From Treponema sp. UBA1793 (GTDB taxonomy: Bacteria; Spirochaetota; Spirochaetia; Treponematales; Treponemataceae), in NCBI GenBank assembly GCA_002314445.1, contig DCFX01000004.1, positions 1-48,875 of the forward strand: DNA of 48,875 bases. The letters run 5' to 3'. The notes under the pieces were generated by a model that worked only from the letters and a program-made list of their open reading frames with translations, was not told the DNA's origin and did no database searches. Shown piece after piece: positions 24,616 through 33,108 of the stretch; positions within the stretch are counted from its first letter, which is position 1; every line of letters begins with the position of its first letter. Made by a program: the position numbers and the translations under genes.

Positions 24616-25688
24616 GCAACTTAAAAGATATAGACGGATTCGACGGGGCTGCCGGAGACGACAGATTTTCACATATAGTGCGTGCTGACATACACGATGA
24701 AGAAGATGCGCAGGAAAACAGCCTTCGACCGCAGCTTCTTAACGAATTTCTCGGACAGGAAACGATTAAGAAAAACCTTTCCGTATTCATAGAAGCTGCT
24801 CGCAGCAGGGAAGAGCCGCTTGATCATTTGTTCCTTATCGGGCCTCCGGGACTCGGGAAGACGACACTTGCACAGATTACGGCTCACGAACTCGGTGCGG
24901 ATTTTAAAGTGACTTCTGCGCCGGCACTTGATAAACCAAAAGATCTTGCGGGAATCCTTTCGACTATAACTCCCCGGACAGTGTTCTTTATAGACGAAAT
25001 ACACCGGCTCAAACCTGCCATAGAGGAAATGCTTTACATCGCAATGGAAGATTTTGAACTCGACTGGGTTATCGGACAGGGAGCTGCGGCTCGTACTGTA
25101 CGTATACCCATTCCACCGTTCACGCTTGTAGGCGCGACGACAAAGGCCGGTATGGTATCAACGCCGCTTATAAGCCGTTTCGGCATTATCCAGCGGTTCA
25201 ACTACTACACGCACGAAGAACTTGCACTGATTATCAACCGGTCATCAGGCATTCTTAATGTGAAAGTGGACAAGGAAGCGGCACTGCTCATGGCATCATG
25301 TTCCCGCGGTACTCCCCGTGTTGCAAACCGCATCCTGAGGCGCATGAGGGATTTTGCACAGGTTGAAGGCGATGGCGTCGTTTCGAAAAAAATTGTTGAA
25401 GGCGGTCTGAAGAGGCTTGAAATAGACAGCCTCGGACTTGAAAAATACGACAGAGAAATACTACTTTCGATTATCCAGAATTTCGGAGGGGGACCTGTCG
25501 GCGCTGAAACGCTTGCAATATCGATCGGAGAGTCTATCGATACACTTGAAGATTACTACGAACCATACCTGATTCAGCGGGGGCTGATTCAGCGCACCCC
25601 CCGCGGCCGCGTAGTGACAGATAAGGCGTACACACATTTAGGAATTTCAGGAAGTACAAAACATGTTGACGAAAGACTTTTATTTTGA
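24612..25688 (+). CDS. ruvB: Holliday junction DNA helicase subunit RuvB
   Basis: AAA+ motor for branch migration, 358 residues. Walker A is LIGPPGLGKTTL, Walker B FFIDEIHRL, with GATTKAGMVSTPLISRFG containing sensor 1 and the arginine finger. The C-terminal winged helix ends RTPRGRVVTDKAYTHLG. It begins within the end of ruvA, and its last 26 bases are shared with the start of queA in another frame. This makes ruvA-ruvB-queA a tightly packed operon. Confidence 0.96.
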   Translation: MSNLKDIDGFDGAAGDDRFSHIVRADIHDEEDAQENSLRPQLLNEFLGQETIKKNLSVFIEAARSREEPLDHLFLIGPPGLGKTTLAQITAHELGADFKVTSAPALDKPKDLAGILSTITPRTVFFIDEIHRLKPAIEEMLYIAMEDFELDWVIGQGAAARTVRIPIPPFTLVGATTKAGMVSTPLISRFGIIQRFNYYTHEELALIINRSSGILNVKVDKEAALLMASCSRGTPRVANRILRRMRDFAQVEGDGVVSKKIVEGGLKRLEIDSLGLEKYDREILLSIIQNFGGGPVGAETLAISIGESIDTLEDYYEPYLIQRGLIQRTPRGRVVTDKAYTHLGISGSTKHVDERLLF

Positions 25689-26703
25689 TTTGCCGGAGGA
25701 GCTTATTGCGCAGCACCCGTCCGAAGTGCGTGGTGAAGATAAGCTTATGGAACTCGGACGTTTTGACGGCAAAGTGATTCATCACGAAATGGCGGAGCTG
25801 CCTGATTTAATCGACAGCAGCACGCTTATGATTTTCAACAATTCCCGCGTCCGGAGAGCGCGGGTGTACGGTATAAAAGAAACGACCGGCCGTGAGCAGG
25901 AATTCATGTTCCTTAATCAGGTTGATTCGGACGGTTGTGTGTGGAACACGATGGTAAAAGGCGCAAAAAAACAAAAGCCCGGAATGCAGTATACATTCCC
26001 CGACGGTTCAGTCGGTACAATCATAGAAGATGAAGCGAAAGATGGTACTGAATTCCGCGATATGAAATTCGATTTTCAGATTACCGAAAGCTGGTTTGAA
26101 AAAAACGGACATATACCGCTTCCTCCGTATATCAGGAGGGAGGATACAGACGAGGACCGTGAACGGTATCAGAACGTATACGCAAAGGAAACCGGCAGTG
26201 CTGCATGCCCGACAGCAGGACTCCATTTTACAGATGATATGCTGAAACGTCTTGAGGACAGGGGCATAGATATTGAATGGGTGACGCTTCATGTGGGATT
26301 AGGCACGTTCCTGCCTGTACGTGAAGATGAGATAGAAAATCACAAAATGCATGAGGAAGTCTACACCGTACCGGAAATCACAGCGCAGAAAATAAATCAG
26401 GCTCACAAGGAAGGGCGGAAAGTGCTTGCCGTTGGAACGACATCTGTGCGTACGCTTGAATCAGCCTGCGATGAAAACGGTATCGTAAAAGCGGGAACAG
26501 GCAGCACGCATATCTTTATGTATCCGGGATTTAGGTTCAAAGTTATAGACGAAATGTTCACAAATTTCCATACTCCCGAGTCGACGCTCATCATGCTCGT
26601 AAGCGCATTCGCCGGCCGTGAGAATATACTCAACGCCTATAAAACGGCTGTAGAAAAAAAGTACCGCTTTTTCTCCTACGGCGACGCAATGTTAATAAAG
26701 TGA
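25663..26703 (+). CDS. queA: S-adenosylmethionine:tRNA ribosyltransferase-isomerase
   Basis: Converts 7-aminomethyl-7-deazaguanine in tRNA to epoxyqueuosine using the ribosyl group of SAM. Recognisable are FYFDLPEELIAQHPSEVRGE at the N-terminus, IFNNSRVRRARVYGIKE, GHIPLPPYIRREDTDEDRERY, TAGLHFTDDML, HVGLGTFLPVR and the closing YGDAMLI. Length (346) is normal. The tgt gene, which acts just before QueA, is in this window at 44.4 kb. The ATG lies inside the ruvB end, so it relies on coupling. Confidence 0.94.
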   Translation: MLTKDFYFDLPEELIAQHPSEVRGEDKLMELGRFDGKVIHHEMAELPDLIDSSTLMIFNNSRVRRARVYGIKETTGREQEFMFLNQVDSDGCVWNTMVKGAKKQKPGMQYTFPDGSVGTIIEDEAKDGTEFRDMKFDFQITESWFEKNGHIPLPPYIRREDTDEDRERYQNVYAKETGSAACPTAGLHFTDDMLKRLEDRGIDIEWVTLHVGLGTFLPVREDEIENHKMHEEVYTVPEITAQKINQAHKEGRKVLAVGTTSVRTLESACDENGIVKAGTGSTHIFMYPGFRFKVIDEMFTNFHTPESTLIMLVSAFAGRENILNAYKTAVEKKYRFFSYGDAMLIK

Positions 26704-26707
26704 GACA

Positions 26708-26732
26708 GTCCGAACTGCATCGCAGTACGGAC
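26708..26732. terminator. Hairpin between convergent queA and FAD-subunit genes
   Basis: GTCCG and ACTGC (26708-26718) pair with GCAGT and CGGAC (26722-26732) around one A-A mismatch and a 3-base loop. It fills the 30-base gap between two convergent genes. It has no T-run, so it may stop polymerase only weakly or protect 3' ends. Confidence 0.45.
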
Positions 26733-26733
26733 G

Positions 26734-27540
26734 TTATGTCAGCTGCTCAAGCGAATAGCGCGTAAGGTTTAGGAACTGGCGGCGCAAAATCGGGTTGTAG
26801 GTAATTCCTTCCGCAGCTTTATCAAACTGCCTGACAGCTGCTTCGACAAGGATGCTTATGTCCCTTGTCGTCAGCGGGAGTCGGGTTCCTATCAGCCTGT
26901 TTTCAAGTTCAAGACTTCTGAACGTAACGGTGCCTGCAAATGCAAGCTTTATATTCGTTATCATGCTTTTGTCGTTGTCCGCAAGAAACGCAAACGATGC
27001 ACTTGTGTCTGTTATTTTGTGATCGGGGCCGAGACGGCGGAAAACGGAAATATCCCAGTCGTTGAGCGGAATGCGTATATTGGACAAAATGAATCCCTTC
27101 GGAATGCCGTCAAAACTAAGAAGGGGAATGTACATTGTATCAACCGGATTGCGGAATTCAAGGCGTGCGTCAAGAGCAAGCAGGGATGCGTACAGCGATA
27201 ATTTTTTGCCAGGCGCACAAATATTACCGCCGATTGTTGCAATGTTGCGTACCATAGGATTCGCAACGCTCTGAACTGCATCAAGAAATATTTCCGGGAC
27301 GCGGGTGCGCCCGAGTGCGAGAATGTCGGAAAGCACAACTCCGGGGCCGCAGTCCAGATAGCGCTCGTGTTTTGTCATGATTGCCAGATCCTGGATGCCG
27401 CGGATTGATATGGCCTTTTCCGGCATGTTTTCGATTCTCGTACAGCCTCCGACAACCTGAAGGCCTGATACCGATTTAAGCTGATAGAATAGTTCCGGAA
27501 TCGTTTTCGCAAAGAAGAATGTATGTTCAGTTTTTTGCAT
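26734..27540 (-). CDS. FAD-binding subunit of a molybdenum-hydroxylase-like enzyme
   Basis: 268 residues of the CoxM/XdhB FAD_binding_5 type. VVGGCTRIENM replaces the usual GGGTDL loop. The second FAD motif is well kept as VANPMVRNIATIGGNICAP, with the CO-dehydrogenase flavoprotein C-terminal domain after it (KLAFAGTVTFRSLELENRLIG). In this family the flavin passes electrons from the iron-sulfur subunit to NAD or another acceptor. It is the last gene of the capD operon and starts 14 bases inside the end of the iron-sulfur gene. The physiological substrate is unknown. Confidence 0.8.
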   Translation of the reverse strand: MQKTEHTFFFAKTIPELFYQLKSVSGLQVVGGCTRIENMPEKAISIRGIQDLAIMTKHERYLDCGPGVVLSDILALGRTRVPEIFLDAVQSVANPMVRNIATIGGNICAPGKKLSLYASLLALDARLEFRNPVDTMYIPLLSFDGIPKGFILSNIRIPLNDWDISVFRRLGPDHKITDTSASFAFLADNDKSMITNIKLAFAGTVTFRSLELENRLIGTRLPLTTRDISILVEAAVRQFDKAAEGITYNPILRRQFLNLTRYSLEQLT

Positions 27541-28018
27541 TTTTCAGTGCTCCTATCCGGTGAATTCTAAAATCGAACGCGTACAGAATGCCGTTTATCA
27601 GTATATCGTTATTTGTACAGCAGGGCGAAAGATGATTGATTTCGTCGTAAATAAGTTTACGGTCGGGTTTCATCGATGTATTGAGTAGATGCCATGCTGC
27701 AAAAATTTTTCCGGCATTGCAGTATCCGCACATATGAATTCCGGCTTTATTGAACCCATTTAGTATATCCTGATATTCTTCGCTTTTTGAAAAGTATTCG
27801 AGTGTCACAATTGTTGAATCCCGTACGATTGCGACCGGCACAATACAGCCCGGCACCGGTTTATTGTCGAGCAGAACGGTGCACGCACCGCAGTACCCTT
27901 CATTACACCCGCATTTTGCGGAAAGTATATTAAGGTGTCGCAGAACATTGAGCAGTTTCTCCTGAGGTTCAGCCTCCAGCACGATTTTTGTGCCGTTGAG
28001 TGTTACCGGTATCTTCAT
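27527..28018 (-). CDS. Two-[2Fe-2S] subunit of a molybdenum-hydroxylase-like enzyme
   Basis: 163 residues of the CoxS/XdhC type. The plant-ferredoxin-like cluster is intact: AKCGCNEGYCGACTVLLDN with the fourth Cys in VPGC. The second, helical domain keeps HMCGYCNAGKIFAAW, but the second half of its motif, normally CRCTG, reads SPCCTNN, so the Cys spacing is changed. This cluster normally sits nearest the molybdenum centre. The start is ATG 28018, which overlaps the stop of the large-subunit gene (ATGA) and gives the usual VTLNGTKIVLEAEP strand; the frame further upstream is inside the large-subunit gene. Confidence 0.82.
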   Translation of the reverse strand: MKIPVTLNGTKIVLEAEPQEKLLNVLRHLNILSAKCGCNEGYCGACTVLLDNKPVPGCIVPVAIVRDSTIVTLEYFSKSEEYQDILNGFNKAGIHMCGYCNAGKIFAAWHLLNTSMKPDRKLIYDEINHLSPCCTNNDILINGILYAFDFRIHRIGALKNAKN

Positions 28019-30255
28019 GCTTTGCCTCCCTGCGAATAAATTGTCTCGGCTGTACACGGCAGTTTCCTGATGCGGGAGCCGAGAGCCTGGGACAGTGCGG
28101 ATGAAAATGCAGCAGGAACGGTGCTGTGAACAAGTTCTCCTATCTGTCCCGGATTTGCTGCTGACTGGATGAACGAAATATGAACGCTGTCACATGAAAT
28201 AGTTTCGTCGGAAACAAGCTGCGACAGTTCCTGCTGAATTGCAAGCCGTATTGTATTTTCCGCTGCCCGTGCGGAAAATATCTGCCCGCAGTTGATTGCA
28301 AACCATATGCCCTTTATATGTTCTTTATATGTGTAGGGGTTAAGTTCGATTTCTACAACGACAGAACCGAAAGACGTCGAATGAAACGGGACGCCGCAGA
28401 ATGCTTCCTTATTCCATAATTTTTTCATGGATGGTGTCAATCCCTTTTTTACCGTCACCGGCAGCGCCGTTTTTATACGCTTTCTTTCAATATCAAGACA
28501 GCACTGTTTCAGCAGTTGTGTCATTATACTTATATTATTGTAGATATTGTCAGGAAGCGGCATGGCATCGTTCAGTTCCATGTCGGGGACAATCATTACT
28601 GATGCCGGCGGCAGTTTGAGAATCGAAGATACGGTCTTAATCCAAATTTCCGAAATCGAAGGGGATGGAATGAGCGAGTGAATTGTTACCGTTTCGTTTT
28701 CATTGAGTGTAACTGCAATCTTCTGGCTGTTTGAAAAAAGATCATTGCTGAAATAGCCCGAGCCGTCGAATGCACAGGCGAACCCTATTCCCCTAATGGG
28801 AAGGGCAAAGAACATATCTTCGGAATTACGGTGCTGTTTTGCATCAATGCGGAACGTCGTATACTTACGGTTGAAATCACTCATTTCTATGACAGCCTGC
28901 AGCACATCTTCAACTTTTTCTGTCCGGAAGAGAAAGGGCATGCTCGGTTCTTTCTGTTCCGCACATATGTTTTTCAGGCGGATATCAAGCGGTTGAATGT
29001 TCACTTCATCTGCAATCTGCTGAATGTGGTTTTCCAATGCAAAAAAAGACTGCGAATCAATTGTTCCCGGAAAGATTGATGTCGGGGGATTTGTTGATGT
29101 AACCGCTTTTGCATATATAAAAATATTCGGGACATTGTAAATACCGCATGATGCTATAACAAGCCTGTCAAGAATTTCCTGTGAAAAAGGATTGCAGGAG
29201 CCAACATTGATGTTTATGTCAATCTGGGCAGCTTTGATAGTTCCGTCCTTCATGACTGCGGTGCGGTGATGGATTTTTGCAGGCACTCCGGATTTCATGA
29301 ATGTCTGGTGCTCTTCCCGCGAGAGCGTAAGTTTTACTGGTTTTCCGGTAAGGTACGCTGCGACAGCAGCCTGAATTACGAGCGTCGCATTACGCCATAT
29401 GCCGTTTGCATCATGGCCGCTTGAATTTGTCTCTTTTATAAAAATATGTTCTTCGTCGAGATTCAGAGAGACGGAAACAGCCTTCCTCAGATAATTGGGC
29501 CATTGCGTCGGTGTAAAAATATTCAGTATACCGTTTTCCATAAAACAGAATGCGCCGTTCGTTTCTGCCCACGCAGGCTGTACGGTATCCTGCATCCATG
29601 TCCCTTCAACGGTGAAATCTGCCGATTTAAAAATTTCGTCGGGCGTACCCTCGTTTTCGGAAAAGAATACACCTGTTTTTACAATCCGTTGTGCGATTAT
29701 TAAGCTGTTGTTTTCCCCAAGCGAAGGAATATTCTGCTTAAAGGGAACGGGGCGCAGTTCCGGTACCGGAGCAAGATTCATTGCTTTTGTAATTTCGGCA
29801 ATTTGATTCGAGTCCGGTTTAAGTCCGCTGACAGGAAGCTTGATGACAGGCCTCGTGTATTCTTTCGCGACGGATTCAAGGACCGATTCAAGCGTTGTAC
29901 TGTCGAATGTTACCTCTATTTCAGATGTAAGTGCGTATACGGTCGATTCATCAGGCCCCGCAATAATACCAATCGGTTCACCGAAATATGAGACTTTATC
30001 GGCGCAGAAAACTGGCGTATCGGTTGTAAGCGTATGAACTGAATTTTTTCCCGGAATGTCTCGTGCGGTAAAAAGAAAATAGCCGTCGGGAAGCTGCGGA
30101 ATTGAAATATTCGTAATAGTGCCGGACACGGCAGGGCTTCGTATAAGCGCCCCGTAGAGCATGCCTGGTTTACTGCAGTCTGTATAATAATCCTGTGCCT
30201 GAAGTGAAAGCCGTACACTTTTTGTCTTTTTTGTACTTTTCCTGCTTTTAGGCAT
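28015..30255 (-). CDS. Large subunit of a xanthine-dehydrogenase-like enzyme, divergent
   Basis: 746 residues, colinear with CoxL/XdhA large subunits. The N-terminal domain has YGALIRSPAVSGTI and KVSYFGEPIGIIAG. The core keeps ETNGAFCFMENGILNIFTPTQ, and the C-terminus keeps GQIGELVHSTVPAAFSSAL with the expected catalytic Glu. Yet the places that normally bind molybdopterin differ. Near residues 276-288 the GGGFGGK-type loop reads TNSSGHDANGIWR. The RGxG-PQ motif near 394-402 reads FPGTIDSQS. The GQG-type motif reads IPSPSI. It may be a molybdenum enzyme of a new subtype or one that no longer uses the cofactor. It overlaps the DegT gene by 8 bases. Confidence 0.78.
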   Translation of the reverse strand: MPKSRKSTKKTKSVRLSLQAQDYYTDCSKPGMLYGALIRSPAVSGTITNISIPQLPDGYFLFTARDIPGKNSVHTLTTDTPVFCADKVSYFGEPIGIIAGPDESTVYALTSEIEVTFDSTTLESVLESVAKEYTRPVIKLPVSGLKPDSNQIAEITKAMNLAPVPELRPVPFKQNIPSLGENNSLIIAQRIVKTGVFFSENEGTPDEIFKSADFTVEGTWMQDTVQPAWAETNGAFCFMENGILNIFTPTQWPNYLRKAVSVSLNLDEEHIFIKETNSSGHDANGIWRNATLVIQAAVAAYLTGKPVKLTLSREEHQTFMKSGVPAKIHHRTAVMKDGTIKAAQIDININVGSCNPFSQEILDRLVIASCGIYNVPNIFIYAKAVTSTNPPTSIFPGTIDSQSFFALENHIQQIADEVNIQPLDIRLKNICAEQKEPSMPFLFRTEKVEDVLQAVIEMSDFNRKYTTFRIDAKQHRNSEDMFFALPIRGIGFACAFDGSGYFSNDLFSNSQKIAVTLNENETVTIHSLIPSPSISEIWIKTVSSILKLPPASVMIVPDMELNDAMPLPDNIYNNISIMTQLLKQCCLDIERKRIKTALPVTVKKGLTPSMKKLWNKEAFCGVPFHSTSFGSVVVEIELNPYTYKEHIKGIWFAINCGQIFSARAAENTIRLAIQQELSQLVSDETISCDSVHISFIQSAANPGQIGELVHSTVPAAFSSALSQALGSRIRKLPCTAETIYSQGGKA

Positions 30256-31486
30256 GGTGCTCCTCTCCCGTTTCTGTTACTGCCCGTATTACATCTTCTG
30301 CCATACTTTCAGTCATATCGGGCCACAGCGGGATTGATATTGTTGTAACATAGTGTTGTTCTGCATTCGGATAGTTTTGCTTGGTAAACGACGGATACAG
30401 GTTCTTCCAGTATGTAAACCGGAAAAGCGGGATAAAGTGTACAGATATGCCTATCCCCTTTTTTTGCAGTTCTTTTGCAAATTCGTCACGTCCTATGGAA
30501 AGTTTTCCGGGTTTTATGCGCAGCAGATATAAATGCCATGCGTTTCCCGTACCATCCGGAGGAAGCGTAATAAAATCAAGTCTGCTGAATGCATCGTTGT
30601 ATTTTTTCACGATTTTTATGCGCTTCTCGTAAAAACTATCTGCCTTCTTCAACTGTTCGACGCCGATTGCCGCAAGTATATCCGGCAGGTTGAATTTATA
30701 TCCGGGTTCGATAATATCGTATTCCCATGAGGCTCTTGGTGAAGTATAGCGGTCCCATGTCGTGCGGTCCATACCGTGCATACGCATGACTGTTATTCTT
30801 TTTGCAAGGCCGCTGTCGCGTACGCAGACCATACCGCCTTCGCCTGTCGTGATTGTTTTCGTAACATAGAAAGAAAAGACTCCCACGTCGCCAATTGACC
30901 CCGCATAACCGAGGGGAGTGGGTGAGGGGAATGCATGTGCCGCATCTTCAATGACTTTGACATTGTACCTTTTTGCCAGTATGCACAATTTTTCCATGTC
31001 GCAGATATTTCCCGCAACATGAACGGGAACGACTGCGCGTACTTTGTGTGCAGTATCGTTTTTCAGTATGTTCTCGACTTTCTGTATGTCTATACTGTAC
31101 GAATCCTTTTCAATGTCGGCAAAATAAACGTCGGCACCGAGATGGCGTGCACACGTTGCAGTTGAAACGAATGTGTACGGAGTTGTAATGACTGCCGTTC
31201 CCGGCCCGACACCGCATGCATCCATAGCAAGAATCATGCCGCTGGTATTGCTGTTTACCGCAAAACTGACAACCGGCTGCGTGTCAAGATTGAGCGCTCT
31301 GCGGGCATCTTCAACTGCTTTCGGCGTACTGTTCATCTTTTCAGAAAAATCCTTTTCAAATTGCAGCGCGTATTTTCCTGTCGTGAGCCATCCGGAACGA
31401 AGTACGGAGAGCACCGCATTTTCTTCTTCTGGTCCTATTGAAGGGCGTGAAAATGCAACTTTTAGTGAATCACAATCTGCCATCAT
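30248..31486 (-). CDS. DegT/DnrJ/EryC1-family PLP aminotransferase
   Basis: 412 residues, fold-type I PLP enzyme of the sugar aminotransferase group, which adds an amino group to nucleotide-linked keto-sugars. Visible are the N-terminal FSRPSIGPEEENAVLSVLRS and GWLTTG, the PLP-binding VIEDAAHAFPSP, the Schiff-base Lys in VFSFYVTKTITTGEGGMV, and the C-terminal HLYLLRIKPG and NAEQHYVTTISIPLWP. The gene begins ATGATG (31486 or 31483); GGAGG favours the second ATG, and the first overlaps the capD stop. A 4,6-dehydratase gene directly upstream supplies the right class of keto-sugar. Confidence 0.85.
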   Translation of the reverse strand: MMADCDSLKVAFSRPSIGPEEENAVLSVLRSGWLTTGKYALQFEKDFSEKMNSTPKAVEDARRALNLDTQPVVSFAVNSNTSGMILAMDACGVGPGTAVITTPYTFVSTATCARHLGADVYFADIEKDSYSIDIQKVENILKNDTAHKVRAVVPVHVAGNICDMEKLCILAKRYNVKVIEDAAHAFPSPTPLGYAGSIGDVGVFSFYVTKTITTGEGGMVCVRDSGLAKRITVMRMHGMDRTTWDRYTSPRASWEYDIIEPGYKFNLPDILAAIGVEQLKKADSFYEKRIKIVKKYNDAFSRLDFITLPPDGTGNAWHLYLLRIKPGKLSIGRDEFAKELQKKGIGISVHFIPLFRFTYWKNLYPSFTKQNYPNAEQHYVTTISIPLWPDMTESMAEDVIRAVTETGEEHHA

Positions 31487-32988
31487 TTTCCTCCGTTGTC
31501 ATTTTTCTGTGCGTAGAACTCTGCAAGGGACGGTACATCGGCGGAGAGCACAGAGATAAGATATTCCCTGTTTCTGTACAGTTTTGTGACTGACTGCAGG
31601 TTTTTACCTCCGATGCATACGGGATAGAGTTTTTCAAGCAGCTCGTTCAACCGTTGTGCCGTATACGGCATATTTTTCAGCTGCAGTATTTTTTCATAGG
31701 ACGTCTTCTGCGGCTCTTCTTCGGGGAGCCACAGCGGCTCAACGTTTCGTTCTCCTTTGCGTGCGCCTACAAATTTTATGTCTATGTCCTTATACGGCTC
31801 AAATCCGCTGAACCGTATAATCTGCTCTGCAATGTCGACTATTTTGACAGGCGTCCCCATATCAAGCAGGTATGAAGCGCCGTTGGAACCGACGCCGCCT
31901 GTACGGAGAACGAGGGAACATGCTTCTGGAATTGTCATGAAATAGCGCTCCATTTTTTTTTCCGTAACAGTGACAGGCCCGCCGTTCTTTATCTGTTCCA
32001 TAAAGAGCGGCAGGATAGAGCCTCTTGATCCGAGTACGTTGCCGAACCGCACGAACATGAAGGCATTTCCGTTTTGGGCCTTTTTTGAGTATTCAAGGAT
32101 GAGCTTTTCACAAAGCATCTTTGAAACACCGTATACGGAGACGGGAGAGACGGCTTTGTCTGTCGAAATCAGCACAAAACGGTGAACGTTATGTAAAATG
32201 CACGCATCAAGCAGATTTTTTGTACCGAACACATTGTTTTCAATTGCAGCAACGGGATTTTCTTCCATCATCGGCACATGTTTGTATGCCGCACAGTGAA
32301 AGACAACATCACAGTGTGTATGCGAAATGATATAGTTCGTGTATGCCCTGTCTTTCATATCTCCTATAATGGGAACTATAGTCGCCTTTTCACCAACTCC
32401 TTCCTTCTGCAGCAGCCGGAGCTCTCTGTCTATCTGGTAGATAGAGTTTTCTCCATGCCCGAACAGGTACAGACGCTCGGCACCTCCGGAAAGAAGCTGG
32501 CGTGCAAGCTCTGAGCCTATGGAACCACCTGCTCCCGTGATCAACACCCGTTTTCCTCTGAGATAAGACAGGCTTTCCTTGAGCGAAATGGTAACAGGCG
32601 TGCGGCCCAGAATATCGAGCGGGTCAATTTCCCTCGCCTGAACAAGATGAGCCGTCCCGTTTACAACCTGGCTTATACCCGGCAGAATTTTTATGTGCTC
32701 GAATCCGCCGGCTTTGAGTGTTTCGTATATTTGCCTAATACGTTCAGTCGGTGCGCTCGGTATAGCGATAATCGCTTCATCGTCGTCCGTGCAGTGCAGC
32801 AGGGATGTTATATTATCGATAGGACCTATTACCGGTATTCCGTCGAATTCCTGCCCGATGAGCGTTTTGTCGTCATCAAGGAATGCGGTTACAGTACCGA
32901 ATATTTTTTTTCGTTTTATGTCGTCAGCAATCGAAAGACCGGCGAATCCTGCGCCGATTATATACAGACGTTTCTGAGATTTATTCAC
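31483..32988 (-). CDS. UDP-sugar 4,6-dehydratase, CapD/WbpM-like without membrane anchor
   Basis: A 501-residue short-chain-dehydrogenase-type enzyme. The N-terminal CoA-binding-like Rossmann domain contains LYIIGAGFAGLSIADDI. The catalytic domain has the NAD site VLITGAGGSIGSELARQLL, FHCAAYKHVPMMEENP, the STDKAVSPVSVYGVSK region, and FGNVLGSRGSILPLF. Long FlaA1/WbpM relatives carry N-terminal membrane helices, which are absent here, so it should be soluble. The start is GTG 32988: TTGAAG, 17 bases, TATAGT, 7 bases, GTG. An upstream ATG at 33045 would lie before the promoter. It should make a 4-keto-6-deoxy sugar for the DegT enzyme downstream. Confidence 0.85.
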   Translation of the reverse strand: MNKSQKRLYIIGAGFAGLSIADDIKRKKIFGTVTAFLDDDKTLIGQEFDGIPVIGPIDNITSLLHCTDDDEAIIAIPSAPTERIRQIYETLKAGGFEHIKILPGISQVVNGTAHLVQAREIDPLDILGRTPVTISLKESLSYLRGKRVLITGAGGSIGSELARQLLSGGAERLYLFGHGENSIYQIDRELRLLQKEGVGEKATIVPIIGDMKDRAYTNYIISHTHCDVVFHCAAYKHVPMMEENPVAAIENNVFGTKNLLDACILHNVHRFVLISTDKAVSPVSVYGVSKMLCEKLILEYSKKAQNGNAFMFVRFGNVLGSRGSILPLFMEQIKNGGPVTVTEKKMERYFMTIPEACSLVLRTGGVGSNGASYLLDMGTPVKIVDIAEQIIRFSGFEPYKDIDIKFVGARKGERNVEPLWLPEEEPQKTSYEKILQLKNMPYTAQRLNELLEKLYPVCIGGKNLQSVTKLYRNREYLISVLSADVPSLAEFYAQKNDNGGK

Positions 32989-32995
32989 GTTTTCT

Positions 32996-33024
32996 ACTAT
33001 ATCATACAGGCGGTATTTCTTCAA
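32996..33024 (-). promoter_or_regulatory. Promoter of the capD operon
   Basis: TTGAAG (complement of 33019-33024), exactly 17 bases, TATAGT (complement of 32996-33001), then 7 bases to a GTG start. No Shine-Dalgarno is present. This shows the leaderless arrangement also with a GTG codon. Confidence 0.7.
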
Positions 33025-33108
33025 TTGAAGGGCGATATACAGCATTTAAGGTAAAAATCACTAAATACTGACAGCCGTAAATCCGATGATAAGTAAGGAA
33101 GAGAAAAA

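Noticed and set aside
32989..33045. Upstream ATG for the capD gene
   Set aside because: It lies upstream of a well-spaced promoter (TTGAAG, 17 bases, TATAGT); the GTG at 32988 fits better.
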